Source of the DNA: JAHEJB01 sp041748175 | GTDB taxonomy: Bacteria; Bacteroidota; Rhodothermia; Rhodothermales; Rubricoccaceae | Direction: 5' to 3' | DNA: 12,160 nucleotides | NCBI GenBank assembly: GCA_041748175.1 | Contig: JBGTDU010000146.1 | Span: forward strand, 1-12,160 | Shown: positions 5,953 through 12,160 of the stretch, in pieces | Layout of the letters: every line of letters starts with the position of its first letter | How positions within the stretch are numbered: the first letter of the stretch is position 1 | Translations under genes and position numbers: made by a program | The notes under the pieces: generated by a model | The model's database searches: none | What the model was told of the DNA's origin: nothing | What the model saw: the letters and a program-made list of their open reading frames with translations, nothing else

Positions 5953-7425
5953 ATGAACACTCACATTCTCGCTTCCCAACAGCCGTTTTCGGTGCGCCTG
6001 CGTCTGGCTAAGACTCGCACCGCCACGTTTGCTCAACGCACGGCTGCAAATGCGGCAGCGTTGCTTGCCACGGAAGTTGCCGTTTTGGGGATCGCGCTTT
6101 TGCTTGCGGGCGTCATTCGACAAGTCGCGCTTGGGGAGGCCAGCATGGTGCTTGGCGGCGCGTGGGTGGTCATTCCTTTGTATGTCGGTGGCGCGGCATT
6201 GGCCAGGCTCATCCCAGGCTACGGCCTCGGCGCTGTCGAGCAGCTTCGTCGTTTGTGCTGGACGCTGCTCGCGGTCTTTGGGCTCACAATTGTCGGAATT
6301 TGGTTGAGTGGTCCGGAAGCCGCTGGGGGTCATACCAGCAGTCGCCTGACTGTGGGCCTGGCTGGGGCGATAAGCCTTGTGGGGGTGCCGTTGGCGCGCA
6401 CAATGGTTAAAGCGCTCCTCGTTCGGTTGAATGTATGGGGCGTGCCAGCGGTGGTCTATGGGGCGGGGCGTACCGGCGCACTCATCATTCGCCAGCTTCA
6501 GGAGGAGCGCGGGATGGGCTTTGTGCCGATAGCTGTATTCGACGACGAGCGGGATCGATGGGGCGAATTTCTCGACACCGTGCCTATCGTTGGCGGAACC
6601 GATCGCGTTACAACCGAGGCGGCCGTGGCTTTTCTGGCGATGCCTGGCGCAACCTCAGCGCGCCAGATCGACCTCCTGGAGGGCCCACTGACCTGCTACG
6701 GAACGGTCATCGTCATCCCCGATCTCTTCGACGCGCCTTCGCTCTGGGTCAAGCCGCGCGATCTCGTCGGCGTGTTGGGTTTGGAGATCACGTCGAACCT
6801 GACGCGACCCCTGCCGCAGATACTGAAGCGGTTGATGGACCTTTGCGCTGCCGTTCTCACCGCTCCGGTCTGGGTCCCGCTCGTCCTGATTTTTGCCGGA
6901 TTGGCGTGGATAGAGGATCGGCAGAATCCGTTCTTCCGACAGGAGCGCGTTGGCAAGGACGGCCAACTCTTCCACACATGGAAACTTCGGACGATGGTCC
7001 ACAACGCAGACGCCGCCCTGGAGTCCGCTCTCCAAATGGACCCGGAACTCCGGGCAGAATGGGACGCCCACTTCAAGCTTGAAAGGGACCCGCGAATCAC
7101 CCGAATTGGCCGACTCCTTCGCAAGACCTCGCTCGACGAGCTTCCTCAAATCATCAACGTCTTGCTTGGCGAGATGAGCCTCGTTGGGCCCAGGCCACTG
7201 CCGCAATACCATCAATCGGAACTTGACGAGCGAGCGTGCGAATTGCGTGAGCGTGTGCGGCCAGGCATTACCGGGCTCTGGCAGGTCTCTGGCCGGAGCG
7301 ACGCAGGCACGGTTGGGATGGAGCGCTGGGATCCCTATTACGTCCGTAACTGGTCGCTTTGGCTCGATTTCGTCATTCTGGTTCGGACGGCCAGGGTAGT
7401 GCTTCACGGATCTGGAGCGTATTAA
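5953..7425 (+). CDS. WbaP-type polyprenyl glycosylphosphotransferase (exopolysaccharide initiating enzyme)
   Basis: This 490-aa inner-membrane protein has three parts. There are four N-terminal membrane segments (about 36-55, 66-85, 101-118, 133-149). A Rossmann-like middle domain follows, with GVPAVVYGAGRTG (163-175) and VFDDE. A C-terminal bacterial sugar transferase domain starts at KRLMD (about 292): a membrane-embedded helix, FFRQERVGKDG, KLRTM (344-348), the catalytic Asp-Glu in SLDELPQ (395-396), GEMSLVGPRPLP and RPGITGLWQVSGRS. This is the WbaP/RfbP architecture; such enzymes transfer a sugar-1-phosphate, often galactose, from a UDP-sugar to undecaprenyl phosphate as the first step of repeat-unit assembly. 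The sugar cannot be read from sequence. I start at the ATG at 5953 because it gives a normal short N-terminus; a GTG at 5854 would add 33 poorly coding-like residues. It is the last gene of the operon. Confidence 0.92.
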   Translation: MNTHILASQQPFSVRLRLAKTRTATFAQRTAANAAALLATEVAVLGIALLLAGVIRQVALGEASMVLGGAWVVIPLYVGGAALARLIPGYGLGAVEQLRRLCWTLLAVFGLTIVGIWLSGPEAAGGHTSSRLTVGLAGAISLVGVPLARTMVKALLVRLNVWGVPAVVYGAGRTGALIIRQLQEERGMGFVPIAVFDDERDRWGEFLDTVPIVGGTDRVTTEAAVAFLAMPGATSARQIDLLEGPLTCYGTVIVIPDLFDAPSLWVKPRDLVGVLGLEITSNLTRPLPQILKRLMDLCAAVLTAPVWVPLVLIFAGLAWIEDRQNPFFRQERVGKDGQLFHTWKLRTMVHNADAALESALQMDPELRAEWDAHFKLERDPRITRIGRLLRKTSLDELPQIINVLLGEMSLVGPRPLPQYHQSELDERACELRERVRPGITGLWQVSGRSDAGTVGMERWDPYYVRNWSLWLDFVILVRTARVVLHGSGAY

Positions 7426-7429
7426 CCGT

Positions 7430-7447
7430 CCGCTGGTCGTCAGGCGG
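7430..7447. terminator. hairpin at convergent gene ends (weak terminator candidate)
   Basis: CCGCTG (7430-7435) pairs with CAGGCGG (7441-7447) around a five-base loop, with one bulged G. It fills the 14-base gap between the transferase stop and the yhbY stop and overlaps the latter. No T-run follows on either strand, so intrinsic termination is uncertain. Confidence 0.25.
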
Positions 7448-7766
7448 CATCCGGCGAAGGATTTCGCGGGAGCCTGATCTCGGGCTGCTCGGGATGCGGC
7501 CGGTAGACCAGCGCCGTGTAACCTACGGCCTGAACGACCGCCGCATTTTCTATGGCGGACGCGATGGCTTCCGCGCTTTCCCGAACACCATCGGGAGCGG
7601 ACTCCCGGATGCGAATCTTGATGAGCTCGCGCTTCGCGAAGGCCTGCCGAATCGAGTCCAACAGTGCCGGGGTTACGCCCTCTTTGCCAACATGGGTGAG
7701 TGGCTTCAGCTTATGGCCCAACCCTCGAAGATGCGCGCGCTGTTTGGAGGTGAGGATGTTTGACAC
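7440..7766 (-). CDS. yhbY: YhbY-like RNA-binding protein (CRS1/YhbY domain)
   Basis: From a GTG at 7766 this gives 108 aa, close to the 97 aa of E. coli YhbY. The match is plain along its length: LTSKQRAHLRGLGHKLKPL (5-23), the GxxG-type loop VGKEGVT (26-32), a middle LLDSIRQAFAKRELIKIRI (35-53) and AVGYTALVYRP (80-90). The domain has an IF3-C-like alpha/beta fold that binds RNA; bacterial members associate with pre-50S particles, so a role in large-subunit assembly is expected. The frame runs on upstream to a TTG at 7886 and an ATG at 7874, but those 36-40 extra residues (Arg-rich, then aromatic) resemble no part of the family. I therefore treat them as leader; no Shine-Dalgarno decides it. 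It is convergent with the polysaccharide operon and divergent from the DUF1905 gene. Confidence 0.88.
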   Translation of the reverse strand: MSNILTSKQRAHLRGLGHKLKPLTHVGKEGVTPALLDSIRQAFAKRELIKIRIRESAPDGVRESAEAIASAIENAAVVQAVGYTALVYRPHPEQPEIRLPRNPSPDAA

Positions 7767-7895
7767 GTCAGGGCAGGATTGATGCAGGAAGTGTTGGAGG
7801 AAGCCGAAGTCTATTCCCTGCCGATCTCGCAGCCATAGTCGTGGTCGTCGGAAGCGGATCTGTCGCAGGCTCATCCAATATCGCAACCAGCCGTT

Positions 7896-7903
7896 TATCT
7901 TGG
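7896..7903 (+). promoter_or_regulatory. weak -7-like element before the DUF1905 gene
   Basis: TATCTTGG matches TAnnTTTG at all but one of its six fixed positions and ends 16 bases before the ATG at 7920, much like the element at 5924. No -33 TTG is evident. It lies in the 153-base gap between the divergent yhbY and DUF1905 genes. Confidence 0.2.
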
Positions 7904-7919
7904 TCGAGCTTCAATCCTT

Positions 7920-8417
7920 ATGCCTCCTCCCGATCGAGCGTACAGCTTCGCCGGCCCTCTGCTGAAGCAGGAGAAGGGCTTTCCGATGATGTACTGCGTT
8001 CCGCTACCCATGGAGATCGCGGACGAACTTCAGCGTGTGGGCGTCCGGCGCGTGATCTGCGAGATGAATGGCCGCGCGTATCGAAGGGCCGTTACAGGAC
8101 CCAACGGTGGGGAGCGCTGCCTACTGGTGAGCAAGGAGATGATGCGGCAGATGGAGGTCGACGTAGGCGAAACCGTGTGCGTCGATATGTGGCCCGATCC
8201 GGATCCGGACCGCATTGAACTGTGCGATGAACTCGTCGCCACACTCGCCCAGGACAAGGAGGCGGCTGAGCGCTTCTACGGCATGACGCCGGGCCGACAG
8301 AGAGGCTTCAATCTCCACGTGTCAAGCGTAAAGAGCACAGACACACGCATCAAGCGAGCGCTTGACCTTGCGTACAAACTTCGGACATATACCCTCTACG
8401 GAGACCGCAAGCCCTGA
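7920..8417 (+). CDS. DUF1905 / YdeI-OmpD-associated (OmdA) domain protein
   Basis: This 165-aa soluble protein has two parts. Residues about 8-90 form a DUF1905 beta-barrel-like domain: YSFAGPLL, YCVPLPMEIADEL, VICEMNGRAYRRAV, GGERCLLVSKEMMRQMEVDVGETVCVDM. After an acidic PDPDP linker, residues about 98-155 resemble the OmdA/YdeI helical domain: LVATLAQDKEAAERFYGMTPGRQRGF followed by VSSVKSTDTRIKRALDLA. This arrangement is common in Bacteroidota and Actinobacteria. YdeI/OmdA proteins have been linked to bacteriocin and peptide resistance, but a molecular function is not established. The ATG at 7920 gives the family's usual N-terminus; no Shine-Dalgarno is seen. It appears to be a single-gene transcription unit. 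Confidence 0.85.
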   Translation: MPPPDRAYSFAGPLLKQEKGFPMMYCVPLPMEIADELQRVGVRRVICEMNGRAYRRAVTGPNGGERCLLVSKEMMRQMEVDVGETVCVDMWPDPDPDRIELCDELVATLAQDKEAAERFYGMTPGRQRGFNLHVSSVKSTDTRIKRALDLAYKLRTYTLYGDRKP

Positions 8418-8419
8418 CT

Positions 8420-8677
8420 TTAGCGCCGATTCCGACGAATTCGGGCATCAACTGGATAGCGACCGGCTCCGGCGAGTAGATGCATCTGGGCCACGATCCC
8501 GTAGAGGAACGCCAGCTGGCTGTCGCGGATTTCAGAAAGAAGCCGGATGAGGTTGGAAGCAGATTCCACCAGACTATTGAATCGAAGGAGGTTCAGCTGA
8601 CAGGACGCAATCGCGTGAACGCCCAACGAACGCAAGGCGAGAGGCGTCCGCTGTAGTTTCCTTCGCCCTTTTCCCAT
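8420..8677 (-). CDS. small hypothetical reading frame, 85 aa
   Basis: This frame nearly fills the 278-base stretch between the DUF1905 gene and gltX and is the only candidate gene there. Its middle (residues about 34-70) has coding-like codons and reads as amphipathic helix, including SLVESASNLIRLLSEI and LAFLYGIVAQMHLLAG. The N-terminus is basic and the C-terminus Arg-rich. A GAAGG lies four bases before the ATG. I do not recognise the family; the helical part is faintly like the last helix of four-helix-bundle (23S intervening-sequence) proteins, a resemblance too weak to name it. It could be a small gene, a remnant of a larger one, or chance. Confidence 0.3.
   Translation of the reverse strand: MGKGRRKLQRTPLALRSLGVHAIASCQLNLLRFNSLVESASNLIRLLSEIRDSQLAFLYGIVAQMHLLAGAGRYPVDARIRRNRR
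8654..8661 (+). promoter_or_regulatory. possible -7-like element before gltX
   Basis: TAGTTTCC lies 34 bases before the gltX ATG; the related TAGTTTCA lies 23 bases before the argS ATG. Both keep TAnnTT but not the final TG of the Bacteroidota -7 consensus. It is suggestive only because both tRNA synthetase genes share it. Confidence 0.15.
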
Positions 8678-8695
8678 TCAGCCTTCACCCTGTCC

Positions 8696-10186
8696 ATGCG
8701 CGTCCGATTCGCCCCAAGTCCCACGGGCCAGCTTCACATCGGCGGGCTTCGGACGGCGCTTTACAACTTTCTCCTCGCACGCAAACACGGCGGCACGTTC
8801 ATCCTTCGCATCGAGGACACGGACCGTTCGCGGTTCGTCCCCGACGCCGAGCAGGATATCATCGACAGCCTGCGCTGGGCCGGGATGGAGTTCGACGAGG
8901 GGCCAGGGAAGGGCGGCGTGCACGCGCCGTATCACCAAAGCGAACGTTTCGACCTGTACAAATCCGCCGCCGAAAAGCTGCTGGCCGATGGTCGCGCCTA
9001 CATCGCATTTGATACGCCAGAGGACATCGACGCCCTTCGCGAGCGTTTGACCACCAAAGAGAACCCCGCGCCGAAATATGACCTTTCGACGCGCGGGAGC
9101 ATGACGAACTCTCTGACGCTCTCCGAGGACGAGGTGCAGCGAAGGCTGGATGCTGGCGATCCACACGTGGTCCGGCTGCTCGTGCCGGAAGGGGAGACCA
9201 TCCGCTTCCACGATCTGATCCGCGGCGAAGTCGCGTTCGATTCGACGGAGGTCGACGACCAGATTCTCGTCAAGAGTGACGGGATGCCGACCTACCATCT
9301 TGCCAACGTGGTGGACGATCATGCGATGGAAATCACGCACGTCATCCGGGGCGAAGAGTGGCTGTCCAGTGTGCCAAAGCACATGTTGCTATACGAGTAC
9401 CTCGGCCACAAGCCACCGCAGATGGCGCACCTCCCGCTCATCCTGTCACCGGCGGGCGGGAAGCTCTCGAAGCGCTCGGCCGACACGCTCGGCATTCCCT
9501 TGAACGTGAAGCAGTATCGCGAGGCAGGCTACGAGCCTGAGGCCCTCGTCAACTTCCTGGCTTTCCTCGGATGGAATCCGGGCACCGAGCAGGAGGTTTT
9601 TTCGATGGAGGAGCTGATCGAGGCGTACACGGTCCAGCGCACCGGCCAGTCGGGCGTGCAGCTCGACCTCAACAAGTTGGACTGGTACAACGCGCAGTTT
9701 ATCCGCAGACTGTCGGCCAAGGACATCGCCTCCCGTTCACGTGACGCCGTGGAAGTGGCGGTAGGCCCGGTCGATGAAGGCAAGTTGCTGGCGGTTGCGG
9801 ATTTGATGCGTGAGCGCATCACATTTGCCAACGATCTGGCAGATTCGACCTACTTCTTTCGTGGCCCAGATACCTACGACGAAACCGGCCTCAAGAAGCG
9901 CTGGAAGGAGGATTCTGCAGAACTCGTCGGACTCTACGCGGACTTGCTGGAATCAAATGCTTCGTTCACCGAGGCCTCGGCGGAAGCTGCCATGCGTGAT
10001 CTTGCGGAGACGCAAGGCGTCGGCTTTGCGCAGATCATCCACCCCGTCCGCCTGGCCGTGACGGGTGTCACCATCGGTGCCGGGATGTTTGAAACGCTGG
10101 TGGTCATTGGGAAGGAAGAATGCGTCCGTAGGCTGAGGGAGGCGGCAGAGGCGCTGGCACCAAGGCCACAATCGGCTGCCGACTGA
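8696..10186 (+). CDS. gltX: glutamyl-tRNA synthetase
   Basis: This 496-aa class I aminoacyl-tRNA synthetase charges tRNA-Glu with glutamate in the cytoplasm. The HIGH motif is HIGG (14-17) in PSPTGQLHIGGLRTALYN, and the KMSKS motif is KLSKR (256-260) in LSPAGGKLSKRSADTLG. LIRGEVAFDSTEVDDQILVKSDGMPTYHLANVVDDH is the usual acceptor-binding and active-site region. The C-terminal ~170 residues are the helical anticodon-binding part, with FLAFLGWNPGTEQEVFSMEEL at its start. Length and order are complete. AYIAFDTPEDIDALRERL and NSLTLSEDEV resemble Bacteroidota/Rhodothermota enzymes. The ATG at 8696 gives the family's standard N-terminus (MRVRFAPSPTG); there is no Shine-Dalgarno. Confidence 0.97.
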   Translation: MRVRFAPSPTGQLHIGGLRTALYNFLLARKHGGTFILRIEDTDRSRFVPDAEQDIIDSLRWAGMEFDEGPGKGGVHAPYHQSERFDLYKSAAEKLLADGRAYIAFDTPEDIDALRERLTTKENPAPKYDLSTRGSMTNSLTLSEDEVQRRLDAGDPHVVRLLVPEGETIRFHDLIRGEVAFDSTEVDDQILVKSDGMPTYHLANVVDDHAMEITHVIRGEEWLSSVPKHMLLYEYLGHKPPQMAHLPLILSPAGGKLSKRSADTLGIPLNVKQYREAGYEPEALVNFLAFLGWNPGTEQEVFSMEELIEAYTVQRTGQSGVQLDLNKLDWYNAQFIRRLSAKDIASRSRDAVEVAVGPVDEGKLLAVADLMRERITFANDLADSTYFFRGPDTYDETGLKKRWKEDSAELVGLYADLLESNASFTEASAEAAMRDLAETQGVGFAQIIHPVRLAVTGVTIGAGMFETLVVIGKEECVRRLREAAEALAPRPQSAAD

Positions 10187-10209
10187 TGGTGGATTTTGCG
10201 AGCCTGCCG

Positions 10210-10227
10210 CAGCGGATCACCCGCCTG
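10210..10227. terminator. hairpin at convergent gene ends (weak terminator candidate)
   Basis: CAGCGG (10210-10215) pairs with CCGCCTG (10221-10227) around ATCAC with one bulged C. It lies after the gltX stop and overlaps the stop of the leftward lipoprotein gene. There is no T-run. Its arms match those of the hairpin at 7430-7447 but in the opposite order. Confidence 0.2.
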
Positions 10228-10681
10228 AACCCTGCTCGTAAACCGTGCTGCGTCCGCGCGGGTCTTCTAGGATCAGGCGCCGACCGCTAAGTGATAATGT
10301 GCCTTGTCCGTCCATCCCGTCAAAGGAAATACGATTGCCTTCGATGATGCCTGTAAAGCTCACGAGGCCCGAGCCTTGTCGGCGATCGAACCCGGTAAGA
10401 GTCGAGCGGCCATTCGGCTGCACGAGGAGGGTCATTTCCATCGCGCCCGCGTCGAGGTCGCGCGTTGCGTCCGTGTCTTCGAGAACCTCGACGGCATACC
10501 AGGTTCCCAGGATCGACACGCCCTCAATCATGACGTCACGCATTGCCGATCCGCCTTCTTCGGTCGGGCTCGGCGTCGGAGCAGGCGTCGATGCCGAACC
10601 TGGCGAAGGAATTTGCCGCGTCTGCGAACAACCCACAAGCAGGAGGGCGAGGACAAGTGGAAGAAGGCGGAAAATGTACAT
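10217..10681 (-). CDS. small lipoprotein of unknown function
   Basis: This 154-aa protein has a clear lipoprotein signal peptide: MYIFRLLPLVLALLL then VGC with Cys18 as the lipidated residue. A Pro/Thr/Ser-rich linker follows (about 24-43, with TPAPTPSPTEEGG). The rest (about 46-150) is a compact beta-rich domain. It reads ILGTWYAVEVLED, then strands such as GAMEMTLLVQPNGRSTLTGF, GLVSFTGIIEGNRISFDG and GTLSLSGRRLILEDPRG. The alternating strands and a GTW near the start suggest a lipocalin-like small barrel, but I do not recognise a named family. It starts 33 bases after the DUF3298 stop, so the two are probably one transcription unit, and it converges with gltX. The start codon is embedded in the palindrome ATGTACAT. 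Confidence 0.75.
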   Translation of the reverse strand: MYIFRLLPLVLALLLVGCSQTRQIPSPGSASTPAPTPSPTEEGGSAMRDVMIEGVSILGTWYAVEVLEDTDATRDLDAGAMEMTLLVQPNGRSTLTGFDRRQGSGLVSFTGIIEGNRISFDGMDGQGTLSLSGRRLILEDPRGRSTVYEQGSGG

Positions 10682-10714
10682 GGAAAAGTGGGGTTAGACC
10701 TACCCGACAGACCC

Positions 10715-11515
10715 CTAGTGGCTCACGAGCGTCGCAGCCGGGCCCGTGGTCTTCAGAAGGGGTCTGAGGTCGGTGTAGGCAAGTGAAATAGTGAAGGGGC
10801 CGACCGCGTACGGCGCGACCGCGTACGGTGGGAAGTGCAGCCGGAGCGAATCGGGGCCGATGGTAAAGAGCCGAAAACTGTCGTTGCTGGGCGCAAAGCC
10901 TTCGGAAAACAAGTCGCTCGCGTCGGCGCCTCGCTCTTGCGCTTCAAGGCCCAGGCCTTCGCCAACCCATGCTGAAAGCGTGTCCAGGTATGCTGTTGGA
11001 TTGTCGAACAGATCGGTGAGCCCAATTTGCTTCCCGGTGGCGAGGTCGTAATTGTAAACAACCGTTGTGGAGTTTGGGTGGGCCATTCCGAGCACATATG
11101 TGTCAACCGTTTGGCTTGCGCTGAAGATCCTATCGTTCAAAAAGGGAACGGCAAACACACCTTCCAGCGAACTAGCGCCGACATCAGGGTTGTCCTGGTA
11201 ATCCGTTGCCGCCTCGCGCGCCGCTACAAGGAACGAATCGACGGTGGCTGCGATGCGCAAGGCAATATCGGCGTTCACGACGTCCAGCATGTGAGCCAGC
11301 TCTGGCGAAGCCGATGGATTGAGCTGCGGGTATGTCAGCCCCACCTCCAGTCTGTTCTCCGGCTCGCTTTCAAGACGCGCAACGGCCAGGACTGCTGCTA
11401 CCGTAGAGTCTTCCAGCGATACCTCATTGACGCCGCGTTCCTCAACGGGTGGCTCTGGCGAGGAACACGCGGCCATCAGGGCTAGAGTGACCGACGAAAT
11501 GGCCGTCCAACGCAT
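10715..11515 (-). CDS. DUF4163/DUF3298 domain lipoprotein
   Basis: From the ATG at 11515 this is 266 aa with a lipoprotein signal (MRWTAISSVTLALMAAC, Cys17) and an acidic Pro-rich linker. The domain begins near residue 55 with LEVGLTYPQLNP. Helical NADIALRIAATVDSFL (81-96) leads to VPFLNDRIFSASQTVDTYVLGMAHPN, and the DUF3298 part carries NYDLATGKQIGLTDLF (155-170), LFTIGPDSLRLHFPPYAVAPYAVGPF and a closing SLAYTDL. This DUF4163/DUF3298 pair is also the extracytoplasmic domain of the RsiV lysozyme-sensing anti-sigma factor, but here there is no sigma-binding part or membrane helix, only a lipid anchor, so the role is open. The frame extends 38 codons upstream to 11629 with a sequence that is Pro/Leu-rich and would bury the signal peptide, so I reject that start. 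Confidence 0.85.
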   Translation of the reverse strand: MRWTAISSVTLALMAACSSPEPPVEERGVNEVSLEDSTVAAVLAVARLESEPENRLEVGLTYPQLNPSASPELAHMLDVVNADIALRIAATVDSFLVAAREAATDYQDNPDVGASSLEGVFAVPFLNDRIFSASQTVDTYVLGMAHPNSTTVVYNYDLATGKQIGLTDLFDNPTAYLDTLSAWVGEGLGLEAQERGADASDLFSEGFAPSNDSFRLFTIGPDSLRLHFPPYAVAPYAVGPFTISLAYTDLRPLLKTTGPAATLVSH

Positions 11516-11627
11516 GGCGGGATGAAGAAAGGCGGAAGGCGGTGCTCGACGGAGCGCATCGGGCCAAGCTAAGACAACCGAGGGAAACGGAAACGGTAGT
11601 TTCACGACCAATTGCGAGCCGTCGCCC
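11516..11627. other. divergent intergenic region between the DUF3298 gene and argS
   Basis: These 112 bases must hold both promoters. Rightward, TAGTTTCA (11597-11604) is 23 bases before the argS ATG. Leftward, TAGCTTGG (11571 down to 11564) keeps TAnnTT of the -7 consensus about 48 bases from the lipoprotein start. Neither has a clear -33 TTG. I see no strong hairpin or repeat. Confidence 0.25.
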
Positions 11628-12160
11628 ATGAAAGCCTACCTCGAACAACAAATCCGCTTTGCTCTGCGGAGCCTGAAGGATGCGCCCGACGACTTCAATG
11701 TGGGCGACGTTATCGTCGAGTTCCAGATGCCGAACAACCCGGAGCATGGCGACCTGGCAACGAACGTGGCGCTCCAACTTGCGCGTCCCCTGCGCCGTGC
11801 GCCCCGTCAGGTTGCGGAGGCGCTCGTGGAAGCAATCGACCTCGATCCGAAACGCATCAAGGGAACGGAGATCGCCGGGCCCGGCTTCATCAACTTCCGT
11901 TTCTCAAACGCCTTCCTCGCTGACGGCGTTGCGCACATTTTGGACGCGGGCGAGTCCTTCGGACGGACGAGCGAGGGCGATGGAAAGACTGCGATTGTGG
12001 AGTATGTCTCCGCCAACCCCACCGGACCCCTGACCGTCGGCCACGGCCGCAACGCGGTTCTCGGCGATACCATTGCCAATCTGCTGGAGTGGACCGGCTA
12101 CGACGTAACCCGTGAGTACTATTTCAACGACGCTGGTCGGCAGATGCGGGTGCTCGGGGA
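11628..12160 (+). CDS. argS: arginyl-tRNA synthetase, 3' partial
   Basis: The frame is open to the right edge, giving the first 177 residues. It begins MKAYLEQQIRFAL and shows the ArgS N-terminal (Add-1) domain: FQMPNNPEHGDLATNVALQLAR (32-53), in which PxxxxxGD and the NxA pattern are diagnostic, followed by IAGPGFINFRF (81-91). The catalytic domain then opens with VEYVSANPTGPLTVGHGR, whose VGHG (137-140) is the HIGH motif. After that come GDTIANLLEWTGYDVTREYYFND and AGRQM. The enzyme attaches arginine to tRNA-Arg. The ATG at 11628 gives the family's standard N-terminus; no Shine-Dalgarno is visible. It is divergent from the lipoprotein pair. Confidence 0.96.
   Translation, partial: MKAYLEQQIRFALRSLKDAPDDFNVGDVIVEFQMPNNPEHGDLATNVALQLARPLRRAPRQVAEALVEAIDLDPKRIKGTEIAGPGFINFRFSNAFLADGVAHILDAGESFGRTSEGDGKTAIVEYVSANPTGPLTVGHGRNAVLGDTIANLLEWTGYDVTREYYFNDAGRQMRVLG

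Noticed and set aside
6655..7407. Leftward 250-codon frame opposite the sugar transferase domain
   Set aside because: The sense strand encodes the conserved catalytic domain, and nothing in the antisense translation looks like a protein family.
8678..9382. Long leftward open frame (234 codons) antisense to gltX
   Set aside because: It lies wholly opposite a well-conserved synthetase gene, shows no recognisable domain, and is the kind of shadow expected on the opposite strand of GC-rich genes.
10801..10828. Two 13-base direct copies of CGACCGCGTACGG, 15 bases apart
   Set aside because: They encode YAVAP and YAVGP on the minus strand, the conserved PYxxAPYAxGP motif of DUF3298 proteins, so protein constraint explains the repeat.
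11516..11629. Upstream 38-codon extension of the DUF3298 lipoprotein
   Set aside because: It would put a Pro-rich segment before an otherwise perfect lipoprotein signal peptide and would overlap the argS start.
1..12160. CRISPR arrays, tRNA or rRNA genes, insertion sequences, defence or phage genes
   Set aside because: I looked for regularly spaced repeats, tRNA-like T-loop motifs, terminal inverted repeats and transposase, nuclease or phage motifs on both strands and saw none. Short degenerate elements could still escape reading by eye.

Overview
Organism and composition. The window is GC-rich (roughly 60%, estimated by eye), bacterial and gene-dense. The glutamyl-tRNA synthetase, the weak use of Shine-Dalgarno sequences, a TAnnTTTG-type -7 box and the gene families present point to the Bacteroidota/Rhodothermota side of the tree. 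A GC-rich Rhodothermales-like lineage is my best guess, but this is an inference from protein feel and not a placement.

Left part (1-7425, + strand). This is the end of a surface-polysaccharide biosynthesis operon of six genes reading rightwards: a DUF2172/DUF4910 aminopeptidase-like protein (5' end outside the window), a PLP enzyme of the glutamate-1-semialdehyde aminomutase type, an RfbF-like sugar-phosphate nucleotidyltransferase, a PIG-L/LmbE deacetylase, a large beta-helix lipoprotein and a WbaP-type initiating phosphoglycosyltransferase. The first four look like a metabolic module that makes or trims an amino- or amide-bearing activated building block. The lipoprotein would act on glycan outside the cytoplasm, and the last enzyme would place the first sugar phosphate on undecaprenyl phosphate. 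Gaps inside the operon are tiny (3 bp, or stop/start overlaps) except at 2415-2475 and 5834-5952. The second gap holds hairpins and a possible internal promoter.

Middle part (7426-8695). A YhbY-type RNA-binding protein reads leftwards, convergent with the operon. Divergent from it is a DUF1905/OmdA (YdeI-like) protein. The 278 bases before gltX hold one small leftward reading frame of unknown standing.

Right part (8696-12160). Housekeeping gltX and the start of argS, both rightward, flank a leftward pair of lipoprotein genes: a DUF4163/DUF3298 protein followed by a small unknown lipoprotein.

I found no tRNA, rRNA, CRISPR array, insertion sequence, phage gene or recognisable defence gene. 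The most promising material for something undescribed is the four-gene module at 1-3965 with its atypical nucleotidyltransferase.
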